IMG/VR virus record: IMGVR_UViG_3300017739_000004 | Coordinates: 1-64,000 of that record | DNA: 64,000 nt | Reading direction: 5' to 3' (one strand) | From: a virus | Shown: positions 54,140 to 63,012 of the stretch, one piece after another | Layout: every line of letters begins with the position of its first letter | Numbering within the stretch: position 1 is the first letter of the stretch | Notes under the pieces: generated by a model | Databases searched by the model: none | The model's input: the letters and a program-made list of their open reading frames with translations, nothing else | What the model was told of the DNA's origin: nothing | Position numbers and translations under genes: made by a program

Positions 54140-56219
54140 AATCTGATGAAACAGCTGAATTAGATGTTTGTTGACCTTCTGGATTAATACCGACTGATGC
54201 AATTGTTGGACCGACACTTGTATTAGCATTAGAAATATTATTAATTACAACATTTCCTGTTGCACCACCATTACCTAATGCAAATAACTCTGGTCCACTA
54301 TTAATTGTAGGTAAAATTAAATTATTAGATTCATCATTGACTCTTTCCATAGAATCGGCAAGTTCATTAAACACTATAGCAAGATTTTGTAAAGGTGCTA
54401 TTCTATCTACACCATCACCTAATACATTATCAAAAAGTAATCCTTCATTAACAATTGTTTCACCACTTAATAATCTTACACCATCTGAAAATTTGGCTAG
54501 ACTTTCTACTGCATCATCTGATATTTTAAAATCTTTATCAAGATCAAGTCTACTAAAAACTGCAAAGGCTCTTCCAAGTTCTTCCATACCTTCTGCACCA
54601 GCTTTAAGTTCAGGTCCTTTATCAGCAACTTCCATTGCTATATCTAATGGTGATTTTTTAGAACCTGTAAAAAATTCTAAAACACTTGAACCAAAATTAG
54701 ATAGTGCACTACTAAAAGCTTCAGAACCAAAATATGAAATTCCATTACCGACTTTGCGTAGAGCATAGTTAAGATCGTCTGAATCTTGTTTAATATCTCT
54801 TCCCTCACCAATTGATAATAAGGTAGTCACTTTACTTTTAATATCTTCAGCAAAATTACCTTCTTTAGACATAAAGTTTGCTAAACCAGAACCAACTCCT
54901 GCAACAGCTGTACCTATTCCAAATACAGCCAAACCAGCTCCAATACCTGACATTGCTAAAAAGAATTTTCCACTTTCACCAATAAAAGTATCGCCATCGG
55001 CTTCGACCGCATCTTTTATAGATAACAATATTAAAACATTATCTTTAATTTGTTGTGCAAATAATTCTCCAGTTCCTGTAAATCTTGCAACACCTTCGGC
55101 AACTCCTGAGCCAGCACCTGCAACTGCAGCACCTGCACCAAATATAGCTAAGCCAGTTCCAATACCACTCATGGCTAAGAAAAACGCTCCACTATCAAAT
55201 AACATATCAATATTACCACCTAATGAATCTTTAATTGATAATAATATTAGTACATTATCTTTTATACTTTGGGCAAACTGAGTATCTGAACTAAATTTAT
55301 TAATACCTTCTGCAGCTCCTACTCCTGCTGAACCAACAGTTGCTCCAGCTCCAAAGACTGCAAGACCTGCAGCTAATCCTGTCATAGCTGCGGGGAAGAA
55401 GGCACTATCTATTAAGAACTCAAGATTACCACCTGCATCATCTGCAATAGATAATAATGTCAATACATTTTGTTTTATACTCTCACTATCTAAACCTATA
55501 AATTTATCAGCTGCGCCCGCGGCCGCGGAACCAACTCCAAATACACCAAGACCGATTCCTAAACCAGCTAATACTGCTGTCAGAACTCCACCTTCTGCAT
55601 AGAATGAAAGTAATGAACCTTCGCCATCAGCTGATGGTACTATAGCCATAATCTCTTGTATATTATTTGCAACTTTAGCTCCATCTACGCCTTGAAATTC
55701 TTTCATTGCTTTTGCAGATGCAAATAATGCTATACCTAAACCTGCTGCAGCTATACCTGCTCCAGCTAAAGCTCCACCAAGTTTACCAATCATTGACCCA
55801 CGGCTTTTAGCTTCTGTAGCTTGTACTTTACTTGCTTTACTTGTTTCTTCAGCTACCTTAGAATCTTTTTCTAGTAATTTTAATTTTTCTTGATCGTCTT
55901 GTTCTTTTTGAAATTGATTTTCAGCTTGATCTTGTTTTTGTGATTTAAATATATTAGCTATAGAATTTAATATATCTGTTTGAGGTGCAGATTGTTCTGC
56001 AAAACCTTTTAAGGCTACTTGTTGTTCTAATATTGCGGTTTGAGTATTTTCTTTTGCAGGCTTTTCTTTACCAAATATATTTTTACTAGAAAAAACATCT
56101 GTTAAATCTTTTAAAGCTTTTTTACGATTTTTATTTGGATCATCGTCACCGCCACCGCCGCCACTACCTCCGGCACCAGCACCAGTTTGTCCAAACAATT
56201 GGTTAAAATCTTCTGCCAT
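54138..56219 (-). CDS. Tail tape-measure-like protein with glycine-rich repeats
   Basis: 693 residues. A Gly-rich start (GAGGSGGGGGDDDP), a charged helical region to about 140, then four imperfect repeats of about 85-95 residues (near 160-480), each with a helix NVLTLLSIxD, a GGN..L.DS turn and a hydrophobic Gly/Ala stretch (LAVFGAGATVGSAGVGAAEG). The hydrophobic stretches resemble the membrane-inserting parts of tape-measure proteins. The C-terminal region is helical, then Asn-rich. Placed in the hub/tail cluster, it probably sets tail length or occupies the tube lumen (T4 gp29 role). Confidence 0.65.
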   Translation of the reverse strand: MAEDFNQLFGQTGAGAGGSGGGGGDDDPNKNRKKALKDLTDVFSSKNIFGKEKPAKENTQTAILEQQVALKGFAEQSAPQTDILNSIANIFKSQKQDQAENQFQKEQDDQEKLKLLEKDSKVAEETSKASKVQATEAKSRGSMIGKLGGALAGAGIAAAGLGIALFASAKAMKEFQGVDGAKVANNIQEIMAIVPSADGEGSLLSFYAEGGVLTAVLAGLGIGLGVFGVGSAAAGAADKFIGLDSESIKQNVLTLLSIADDAGGNLEFLIDSAFFPAAMTGLAAGLAVFGAGATVGSAGVGAAEGINKFSSDTQFAQSIKDNVLILLSIKDSLGGNIDMLFDSGAFFLAMSGIGTGLAIFGAGAAVAGAGSGVAEGVARFTGTGELFAQQIKDNVLILLSIKDAVEADGDTFIGESGKFFLAMSGIGAGLAVFGIGTAVAGVGSGLANFMSKEGNFAEDIKSKVTTLLSIGEGRDIKQDSDDLNYALRKVGNGISYFGSEAFSSALSNFGSSVLEFFTGSKKSPLDIAMEVADKGPELKAGAEGMEELGRAFAVFSRLDLDKDFKISDDAVESLAKFSDGVRLLSGETIVNEGLLFDNVLGDGVDRIAPLQNLAIVFNELADSMERVNDESNNLILPTINSGPELFALGNGGATGNVVINNISNANTSVGPTIASVGINPEGQQTSNSAVSSD

Positions 56220-56228
56220 TTATTTTAC

Positions 56229-56603
56229 CTATTTGCCACCAAATGCTTTTCCAGCCTCGCTTATACCAAATGCACCTAATGTCACTACGACAAATGATGT
56301 ATAAATTGTATCACTAATTACTAAATCAACTCCTTGGAAAGCTGTGATTAAATCACATATTCCAAATACTGTCATTAAAGTAAAAGAGATAAAACCAATA
56401 ATTGATTTTTCATTGACATCATTATCATCTAAAAATAAATCCATAAATTTACGTTTAGGTGGTGCTAATTGTTTACGAGCTGCTTCAGCTTCAGCTTTCA
56501 TTTCTTTAATAGTATCTTCGGACTGATCGAGTTTATCGATCAAAGCCATATACTTATCTAAGTCTATTTCTACTTCATTTCTGCTATTATCTTGTTCAGT
56601 CAT
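56229..56603 (-). CDS. Membrane protein with coiled-coil head, holin-like
   Basis: 124 residues. A charged coiled-coil N-terminal half (IDKLDQSEDTIKEMKAEAEA) is followed by two membrane helices (IIGFISFTLMTVFGICDLI and TIYTSFVVVTLGAFGISEAG). Two-helix proteins with soluble heads include holins, but a tail-associated membrane role is also possible since neighbours are tail genes. Confidence 0.58.
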   Translation of the reverse strand: MTEQDNSRNEVEIDLDKYMALIDKLDQSEDTIKEMKAEAEAARKQLAPPKRKFMDLFLDDNDVNEKSIIGFISFTLMTVFGICDLITAFQGVDLVISDTIYTSFVVVTLGAFGISEAGKAFGGK

Positions 56604-56604
56604 T

Positions 56605-56790
56605 CTATCTTCCTTGTTGTCTTATTCTTTCATTTTCCTGTTCTATATGAGCCCTGAGCATCGCAGTATATACCTCCCTCTCCCATGGCATCATATCATT
56701 TAGTTCTTCCAAACTATAGTTATGATGTTGCATCATCGCAAAGTTTGACTGATAATGGTTTACCAGCGTATCATGCGAGAGGCCTACGTA
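56605..56790 (-). CDS. C-terminal extension of gp26 reached by -1 frameshift
   Basis: 61 codons in the frame -1 to gp26, open from the slippery T7 run, with no start codon in its first 18 codons. It reads YVGLSHDTLVNHYQSNFAMM, then QHHNYSLEELNDMMPWEREV, then an AHIEQENERIRQQGR helix. The MQHH..SL..L..M.PWERE.Y pattern is protein-like and, from memory, occurs in marine T4-like phages at this place. A fusion protein of about 295 residues is predicted. The stop lies one base before the next minus-strand ATG. Confidence 0.75.
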   Translation of the reverse strand, partial: YVGLSHDTLVNHYQSNFAMMQHHNYSLEELNDMMPWEREVYTAMLRAHIEQENERIRQQGR

Positions 56791-57491
56791 AAAAAACTTT
56801 GAAGCCCTTTTAACCCTATTGTATTTTCATGCTGACAATTAGTGCAACAAAATGTGTCTTCGTAAGACATTGCTGGTACGTTTGTAAAAAAATCTTGAAT
56901 CATTTTAAATTGTTCTGATCCAAATGATTCTACAAAGTCTACCAAATCTTCTTTTGTTTCTTCGTCTGCATTATATACGTTGTCGTCATCAAATATAGTA
57001 TCGACACTTGCAACTACTAAATCCATTAAACCTTGAACGGTATCTAGTTTGTTTAAATCAATATTTTCTAAACTATCCATTGTTGGATATCTTAAAGTCA
57101 TTCCAATCTTTTTTTGTTGATCTAACATAAAAGTTTTTTCTACATCAAGATTGCTAACTTTAATATCATCAATATTAATTTCAATGTCATTCATAGTTTC
57201 ACATTCTTCACATTTCATTCCGATTTTTATTTTCTCACCTACAGATTTAGCTCGTAGATTTAAAAATAAAAACTCTATATCAAAAGATGTTAATTTACCA
57301 ACATCTTTAATATCGCAACAACTCATAATTAAATTTCTTACTGCTTGTTGGATTTGCATAGCATCCTTAGATTCTAATGCTACTAACAAGACTTTTTCTT
57401 CCCTTACTAAGTAAGGTCTCATACTAATTTTTTCTCCAGTTGATGGTAATTCAACCATATACTGAGGAACACTCAATTTTGGTAAAGCCAT
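56784..57491 (-). CDS. 26: Baseplate hub protein (gp26 family)
   Basis: 235 residues before its own stop. The family (T4_baseplate/gp26-like) shows KLSVPQYMVELPSTGEKISM, RPYLVREEKVLLVALES and QQAVRNLIMSCC near the N-terminus. Two CxxC pairs (CEEC near residue 100 and CTNC near 221) could bind zinc. It has GGAG before the ATG. The hub starts baseplate assembly. A frameshifted longer form is likely, see the extension. Confidence 0.85.
   Translation of the reverse strand: MALPKLSVPQYMVELPSTGEKISMRPYLVREEKVLLVALESKDAMQIQQAVRNLIMSCCDIKDVGKLTSFDIEFLFLNLRAKSVGEKIKIGMKCEECETMNDIEINIDDIKVSNLDVEKTFMLDQQKKIGMTLRYPTMDSLENIDLNKLDTVQGLMDLVVASVDTIFDDDNVYNADEETKEDLVDFVESFGSEQFKMIQDFFTNVPAMSYEDTFCCTNCQHENTIGLKGLQSFFT
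56790..56796 (-). promoter_or_regulatory. Slippery sequence for -1 frameshift
   Basis: On the minus strand the gp26 codons AGT TTT TTT ACG TAG contain T TTT TTT, a permitted -1 heptamer, two codons before the stop. Confidence 0.7.
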
Positions 57492-57516
57492 TATTTTCTT
57501 CTCCTATATAATAATA

Positions 57517-58164
57517 TTATCCAATTAGAGATTTAGGAAAACCCGCTCCGATAGCTGATACACTACTAGCAATGGTATCTTCCGGTACATATCTATCATA
57601 AGACATTGTCACCTCTATTTTGCTTTCTCCATTTGGTGCTTGCGTTAATTGCATAGCGCCAATTCCAACTGGGAAAGCATCAATTAATTTCACGCCATAA
57701 ACCACATCATTTTCTTGGTTCAGTTGTTGTATCACAACATCACAAGTATAATCATTTTTATAACCTAAGGCATAACCTTCAGAACTTACAATCATTTGCG
57801 CCCAGTCATCAAACATTCTTTTTATATAAAAATCGTTTGTGACTAAAAAGCTAAATGATACATCAGCATCTGTATAACCTTGCACTCTCTTTTCAGGATA
57901 TCGTGCAGTGTAATCAAATTGTTTTGTTTGAATTGCTTTAGATGGCAATGATGTAGACTCACATAATAATGATAGTGTTCTTGGATCACTTAATAATTGA
58001 TTTTTATTAAAAGTGCCTCTTACTAAACTACCAAGTATTGCATCAATGTCTATATTAATTAAAGCTTGAGATGGTGGTGTAAAGAGTACATTAAATCTAT
58101 TAGTACGACCTATGCCACCTCTATTATTAATTTCTGCTTTTAAATCGTCTATTGAGCCTGCCAT
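57517..58164 (-). CDS. Tail-tube-fold protein (gp19 family)
   Basis: 215 residues. GRTNRFNVLFTPPSQ at the start, LPSKAIQTKQFDYTARYPEK and the C-terminal beta segment KIEVTMSYDRYVPEDT are typical of gp19-like tube proteins. Longer than T4 gp19 (163). It could be the main tube subunit or a hub/tube paralogue, since the sheath gene is not in this window. Preceded closely by the 58166 gene. Confidence 0.7.
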   Translation of the reverse strand: MAGSIDDLKAEINNRGGIGRTNRFNVLFTPPSQALINIDIDAILGSLVRGTFNKNQLLSDPRTLSLLCESTSLPSKAIQTKQFDYTARYPEKRVQGYTDADVSFSFLVTNDFYIKRMFDDWAQMIVSSEGYALGYKNDYTCDVVIQQLNQENDVVYGVKLIDAFPVGIGAMQLTQAPNGESKIEVTMSYDRYVPEDTIASSVSAIGAGFPKSLIG

Positions 58165-58165
58165 T

Positions 58166-58765
58166 TTATGTTGCCTGTTTCTTACTTAACATTTGACTAT
58201 CTCTAAAGACTTTTGATAGAGATGCCTTTTCAAATTGTTCGGTTGGCAAGAATATTGCAATTTCCCAATCTGTCATTGGTACTCTTCTAATTGTTGATTT
58301 GATATGTGAAGTTAAATATCTTTTATAACATGGTGCAAATTCACGAAACTTTACTACACCTTTTAAAAGATCATATTTAAGACCATTTAACCTAGCATTT
58401 TCATTTGGTTCTTCTGGTCCAAATTCCATTAACTTGTCTAAAAAGGCTGCCCTTACATCTGGTCTAAGATAATGCAAATTAAGTGCATCAAATCCATCTT
58501 TATTAACTCCCATTAAAATGCCTAATGGAAATCTATCATAATATGGTAATACATTTTTTAATTTTGGATCGTATGCATACATTACCATATCACCAATTCT
58601 TGGTTTAGTACTAGTAAAAAGCGCAGGGTCTTTTAAGACTTTATTTCTCGTCACATTTAGATTACGAACATTTTTCATAAACCACTTTTGAGCTTCTTTA
58701 GACCTAGGATTTACTCTAGCTCTATAAGCTGACGACGAAATCTTATCAAATAAACTATCTGCCAT
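58166..58765 (-). CDS. Head/tail morphogenesis protein (often called gp2-like DNA-end protector)
   Basis: 199 residues. Contains GDMVMYAYDPKLKNVLPYYD, the DALNLHYLRPDVRAAFLD segment and TDWEIAIFLPTEQFEKAS, typical of a conserved myovirus family. It lies next to gp4, as gene 2 does in T4, but similarity to T4 gp2 itself was not evident. A structural or end-protection role is inferred by context. Confidence 0.55.
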   Translation of the reverse strand: MADSLFDKISSSAYRARVNPRSKEAQKWFMKNVRNLNVTRNKVLKDPALFTSTKPRIGDMVMYAYDPKLKNVLPYYDRFPLGILMGVNKDGFDALNLHYLRPDVRAAFLDKLMEFGPEEPNENARLNGLKYDLLKGVVKFREFAPCYKRYLTSHIKSTIRRVPMTDWEIAIFLPTEQFEKASLSKVFRDSQMLSKKQAT

Positions 58766-58770
58766 ATCTT

Positions 58771-58778
58771 TATTTATA
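58771..58778 (-). promoter_or_regulatory. T4-late-type promoter box (minus strand)
   Basis: TATAAATA on the minus strand, five bases before the ATG of the 58765 gene. If used it would give a nearly leaderless message; it could equally be chance in AT-rich sequence. Confidence 0.4.
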
Positions 58779-58783
58779 ACAGT

Positions 58784-59224
58784 TTACAGTACTTTTATAC
58801 CTAGATTCTTTAAAGTTTCTTCTGTCCAGACTTGAAATTGCCAACCATTATGTTTTGCAAACTTATCTGCAGCATTCCATTTATCTTGATTTCTTGAAAA
58901 GGTAAGTGCTTCATTGATATATCTTTTAGTTTTTCTTGATTTCTTTTTAGGTGGCATAGTTTGATTCTTTGGTTTGATTTCCACCAAAAAGATTTTTTTG
59001 TTTTCCATTTCTATTAATAAGTCTACAAAATACCTATGTATTTTATTATCAATAGAACATTTATAAGGAACAACAACTCCTTCACTATTCCATAACTTAA
59101 CTTTGGGGTTATTCTCGCACCATCTAAAGGCATTTCTTTCCCATAATGATCTGAATACCACATCGCGTGTATTGCCAGCATACTTTTCTGGCTTTTTAAT
59201 TGTGTATTTACCCTTGTAACTCAT
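58784..59224 (-). CDS. 4: Head completion nuclease-like protein (gp4)
   Basis: 146 residues, matching T4 gp4 (150) along its length: MSYKGKYTIKKPEKYAG, then FRSLWERNAFRWCENNP, IHRYFVDLLIEMENKKIFLV, EIKPKNQTMPP, RYINEALTFSRNQDKWNAA. The DLL...EIKPK segment is a PD-(D/E)XK-type signature. It closes filled heads before tail joining. The first gene of the minus-strand tail cluster, with late-type promoter boxes upstream. Confidence 0.9.
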   Translation of the reverse strand: MSYKGKYTIKKPEKYAGNTRDVVFRSLWERNAFRWCENNPKVKLWNSEGVVVPYKCSIDNKIHRYFVDLLIEMENKKIFLVEIKPKNQTMPPKKKSRKTKRYINEALTFSRNQDKWNAADKFAKHNGWQFQVWTEETLKNLGIKVL

Positions 59225-59231
59225 ATAAATA
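59224..59231 (+). promoter_or_regulatory. T4-late-type promoter box (plus strand)
   Basis: TATAAATA, 42 bases before the plus-strand gene at 59274. It abuts the first codon of the divergent gp4. Confidence 0.6.
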
Positions 59232-59255
59232 ACTCTATATACTTTTATTTATTTA

Positions 59256-59263
59256 TATTTATA
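59256..59263 (-). promoter_or_regulatory. T4-late-type promoter box (minus strand) before gp4
   Basis: TATAAATA on the minus strand, 31 bases before the gp4 ATG. Together with the plus-strand box at 59224 it forms a face-to-face divergent pair whose transcripts would overlap. Confidence 0.6.
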
Positions 59264-59273
59264 AGGAATACAT

Positions 59274-60239
59274 ATGTCAGAAAATACCAATAAAGATGCA
59301 GGTTCTCAAGCATTAGAACCAACAGAAGTATTGTATTATCCATCAAGATTAGAAAGTGATTTGTCTAAAGGTACGTCAATGTTAAAATTTACAATTGTAG
59401 AAAGACGTCATAGAGAAATAATGAAGCATATTTATTTACCATCTCCAAATTCATTTAATTTAAATGATGGTGCTAGTTATGATTCATTGGATAAAGGTGA
59501 TATACAACAAGCTTTTGGTGGAGCCGCTAGTCTGCTTGGCCAAGCAATCAGAGGTGACCAAGCTAGAGGTGGAGGTGCAGCTGGTGCTGAAAGTTTTACT
59601 GCTGATTTAGCTGTTACGGGTTTATTGTTTGGTGGTGGCATACCTATTATTGGTGGATCAATGAATGAAATAGCTTTTCAAGCAGGTGCTGCTGCAAATA
59701 AACAAGAAAGAACCAGATTTACAGGTAATGCTATTCGTACATTCAGTTTCCAAATAGAACTTTCACCAGAAAGTAGTGATGAAAATAAAAAAATAGTTAA
59801 AATATTAGATACATTTAGAAGGTATCTTTATGCTGCTAAAGGTACTAATGTATTGGCATTAGATTATCCACCAGAATTTTTAGTAGAATTTTATAATGGT
59901 AAAAAAATAAACACTAACTTTCCAGTATTTGCTCCAGCATATTTAGAATCTATACAAACTACTTATAATCCAAATACTTTTGCATTACACACAGATGGTG
60001 GTGCAGAAACTTATACACTAAATTTGACATTTAAAGAAAGTAGAAAATTAATTAGAGAAGAAATAGATACATTAAAAGCAAATCAAGAATCAAATACAAG
60101 ACATCAAGAACTTTATAAAAATCAATATTTAACAGCTGATCAAGTTAGCCAATTAGAAAGAGGTGTACGTACATTAGAAAATGAGAAAATAGAAGAGTTA
60201 AAAGAAGCATACTTAGATGAACAAGGAACAGGATATTAG
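59274..60239 (+). CDS. Baseplate tube cap/initiator (gp48/gp54 family)
   Basis: 321 residues. YPSRLESDLSKGTSMLKFTI and MKHIYLPSPNSFNLNDGASY at the N-terminus, a Gly/Ala-rich hydrophobic middle (VTGLLFGGGIPIIGG), and a gp19-like C-terminal tube fold (TGNAIRTFSFQIELSPESSD; PVFAPAYLESIQTTYNPN). Length matches gp54 (320) and is near gp48 (364). It caps the baseplate and starts tube growth. AAGGAA lies upstream. Confidence 0.8.
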   Translation: MSENTNKDAGSQALEPTEVLYYPSRLESDLSKGTSMLKFTIVERRHREIMKHIYLPSPNSFNLNDGASYDSLDKGDIQQAFGGAASLLGQAIRGDQARGGGAAGAESFTADLAVTGLLFGGGIPIIGGSMNEIAFQAGAAANKQERTRFTGNAIRTFSFQIELSPESSDENKKIVKILDTFRRYLYAAKGTNVLALDYPPEFLVEFYNGKKINTNFPVFAPAYLESIQTTYNPNTFALHTDGGAETYTLNLTFKESRKLIREEIDTLKANQESNTRHQELYKNQYLTADQVSQLERGVRTLENEKIEELKEAYLDEQGTGY

Positions 60240-60241
60240 AT

Positions 60242-61165
60242 ATGTTTTTTAATAGATTTCCAAATACTAAATATGACTTTGATGGTCAAGGTAAATTTCA
60301 AAATATAAAAAATATTTTTAGAAGTGTAAGAGCTCTTCCAGAATTTTTAGATACATTTACATCATACAAATTATATGATGTCTTAAATGGTGAAAGACCA
60401 GATATTGTATCTTCCAGATTATATGGAACACCACAATTTTATTGGACATTTTTTGTAGTAAATGATTTCTTACATGATGGTTATAGAGCATGGCCAATGT
60501 CTCAACAAGATTTAGTACAATATTTTGAAACACAATATGAAGGTTTTGTTATAACAACTGATCCAGAAATTGTTCCTGATGCTGATGGGTTAGATACATT
60601 TAAAAATTCTATAGCTGGTCAATTTGATTTAGGAGAAATATTACATGGAGGTACCTCTGGTGCAAAAGGTACTTTAACTAAAAAAGATGTAGACATGAAT
60701 CAATTAGTTATTCAAGATGTGACACTAGGTACTGCTGGTAAACATCCAATTAGTGGTGCAGATGACTCTTCAATTACTGGTGGTCAATTTATTGCTAACG
60801 AAGCTATAATACAAAACTCAAATACTGAACAAGTAGAAAGCCATATTGTTTACAAATATATTGATGCACCATATCAATATTATGCAACAGCAGATTCAGC
60901 AAATCAAAGATCAGTGACTAACAGAACATTTATAAATTCAAGTGAAAAAGAACAAATAGCAATTGATCCTAACAATTCAGAAGCTAATAGTGATGGACAA
61001 GTTTTTAGAACTACAAATAATACAGTAGATGAAAACTTTATTTCATTTAAAACATATCGTGAATATGAAACAGAGCTGAATGATGCTAGATCACAAATTA
61101 GATATGTAGACCCTAATTATATTGGAGAGTTTGTAGAAAGGTTTACAGAATTATTAAACGAGTAA
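60242..61165 (+). CDS. 53: Baseplate wedge protein (gp53 family)
   Basis: 307 residues. The N-terminal ~110 residues (FFNRFPNTKYDFDGQGKFQN, SYKLYDVLNGERPDIVSSRL, YGTPQFYWTFFVVNDFLHDG) are the gp53 LysM-like domain conserved in myoviruses. The remainder is longer than in T4 gp53 (196) and includes a C-terminal YETELNDARSQIRYVDPNYI, a wedge-contact segment. It ties wedges to the hub. Confidence 0.87.
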   Translation: MFFNRFPNTKYDFDGQGKFQNIKNIFRSVRALPEFLDTFTSYKLYDVLNGERPDIVSSRLYGTPQFYWTFFVVNDFLHDGYRAWPMSQQDLVQYFETQYEGFVITTDPEIVPDADGLDTFKNSIAGQFDLGEILHGGTSGAKGTLTKKDVDMNQLVIQDVTLGTAGKHPISGADDSSITGGQFIANEAIIQNSNTEQVESHIVYKYIDAPYQYYATADSANQRSVTNRTFINSSEKEQIAIDPNNSEANSDGQVFRTTNNTVDENFISFKTYREYETELNDARSQIRYVDPNYIGEFVERFTELLNE

Positions 61166-61169
61166 TATT

Positions 61170-62579
61170 ATGACAATTGGTTCAGGCAGTGAAAGCAATG
61201 AAAACCAAGTTTTTTCACCAAAAAATTATCTATTAAGAACAGTCAAACTATTAAGACAAGGATTGGGTGGTCAAGATATTGGCGCTAAAGCTATTGACAT
61301 CACACAAAAAATATTATCTATTGATATTGTAGAAAGTATTTATAAATCTGGCATACAAGTAGATTTACAAATTAAAGATGATGTACAACTTTTTAGTAGT
61401 ATGCGCTTAAATGGTGCTGAAAAGATCGCATTGATTATTTCAAGAGCACAAGATACACCTGACGAAACTATCAAGCTTTTATTATCTATTATTAATATTG
61501 ATACATTTTCAGATGTTAATCCTGGAATGAAATCATATAAATTAAGATGTGCATTTGATTATACTATAGTAAATCAATCAAAAATTATATCCGACGAATT
61601 CACTGATATTTCAAAAAAGATAAGTGACATAGCAAAAACAGATTTAGGTATATCTGAAAAGCTTTTAGATATTAGTGAATCATCACAATCTGCAAAAGGC
61701 ATCATACCTAGAATGAAGCCATTAGCTGCTATTAATTGGTTAACAAGAAATATTGCTGATGCAGGCACACCATACTATTTTTATCAAACTTCTTCTGGTA
61801 CAGTACATTTAAAATCATATAAACAAATGTTAAGAGATATACACGAAGAAGATAATCTTTATACAAATAATGTTAATTTTAATTTATTTGATAAACAAGA
61901 TAAGATGGCTGATTCAACAGAATTGTCCTTTGCACAAGAAAAATTTAATATAATTAGTATTAATTCTAATTTAAATATATCACCATTTAAAGGTGTAGCT
62001 GATGGTACATATAGATCAAACAAATTAAGCTATGATATTTATAAAAAAGAATTTAAATCATCAGTTAAATTCGAAGCTAATGAATTACAAAATCATTTAA
62101 ATAAATTTGCTGCAATTCCAAAAGATTATTTTGAGAATAAAGGTGAGACAGGAAAAAATTATTATATTAATTTAAATAGTGGTGCATTTGATGGTAATGC
62201 TACTAATTATCATAATGTAGTAGATGATATTATACAAGAAAAAGAAGCTTATCATACAAGACTTGAAACAATAACACAAGAATTTGTTATACCTGGAGAT
62301 TTTAATATAGAGGCTGGAAAAGTTATAAGAATATTATTATTAGATAACGCATTTGAAGAAAAGGTGCACGAAGATGATACAGGAGATGCTATTGATAGAC
62401 AAAACTCCGGTCTGTATTTAATTACTTCTATAGTACATACATTTAGAAATCAAGAATTTGTTTCAAGATTAGTATGCAAAAAAGATACACATATAGATGA
62501 CCAGAATCAGCCAATAGATTATTTTGCATCGACTGACCCTGGCAGAACAATTGATTTAATAGGAAATAATAATGGATAG
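61170..62579 (+). CDS. Baseplate hub protein (gp27-like)
   Basis: 469 residues. LRTVKLLRQGLGGQDIGAKA at the start, then beta-rich domains and AINWLTRNIADAGTPYYFYQ, a segment typical of hub proteins of the gp27/VgrG type, then an OB-like end. Overlaps the gp5-like gene by 8 bases, matching the gp27-gp5 partnership that forms the hub and spike base. Confidence 0.75.
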   Translation: MTIGSGSESNENQVFSPKNYLLRTVKLLRQGLGGQDIGAKAIDITQKILSIDIVESIYKSGIQVDLQIKDDVQLFSSMRLNGAEKIALIISRAQDTPDETIKLLLSIINIDTFSDVNPGMKSYKLRCAFDYTIVNQSKIISDEFTDISKKISDIAKTDLGISEKLLDISESSQSAKGIIPRMKPLAAINWLTRNIADAGTPYYFYQTSSGTVHLKSYKQMLRDIHEEDNLYTNNVNFNLFDKQDKMADSTELSFAQEKFNIISINSNLNISPFKGVADGTYRSNKLSYDIYKKEFKSSVKFEANELQNHLNKFAAIPKDYFENKGETGKNYYINLNSGAFDGNATNYHNVVDDIIQEKEAYHTRLETITQEFVIPGDFNIEAGKVIRILLLDNAFEEKVHEDDTGDAIDRQNSGLYLITSIVHTFRNQEFVSRLVCKKDTHIDDQNQPIDYFASTDPGRTIDLIGNNNG

Positions 62580-63012
62580 ACGAGATGATAATTTTAGAAA
62601 TGGTATGTTCAGTTGGTTTACTGGCGAAGTATTAAAGATACATGCGGATGGTACTAATAGAGTAAAAGTATTTCCTCATGGGTATTATGATGAAAAATTT
62701 AATAGTGAAGAAGAAGCAGATAAATTACCATGGGCAACAGTCATGATGCCATGTACCACAGCTGGTACTAATACAAGCCATCAAAATCATAGCCTAGAAG
62801 TTGGTTCTCATGTTGTTGGTTTTTTTAGAGATGGCCCAAGTGCACAAGACCCAATTATTATGGGAACAATACATGGTAAAGATAAACCAACGTTAGCAAG
62901 TCCTGATGTAAAACAGCAAAGATTCCAGGGTGGACAAAATATAATTTTTGATAATAAATCTGGAACAATCACATTGGCTGGTTCTTCAGTTGGTAAAGTA
63001 ATAATATTATAA
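62572..63012 (+). CDS. 5: Baseplate spike OB-fold protein (gp5 N-terminal-like)
   Basis: 146 residues. FSWFTGEVLKIHADGTNRVK, then DKLPWATVMMPCTTAG and GSHVVGFFRDGPSAQDPIIM, match the OB domain of T4 gp5/VgrG. No lysozyme domain and only a short C-terminal beta piece (NIIFDNKSGTITLAGSSVGK) follow, so the spike lacks its own muralytic enzyme, as in cyanophages. The separate lysozyme gene is at 38 kb. Confidence 0.85.
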   Translation: MDRRDDNFRNGMFSWFTGEVLKIHADGTNRVKVFPHGYYDEKFNSEEEADKLPWATVMMPCTTAGTNTSHQNHSLEVGSHVVGFFRDGPSAQDPIIMGTIHGKDKPTLASPDVKQQRFQGGQNIIFDNKSGTITLAGSSVGKVIIL

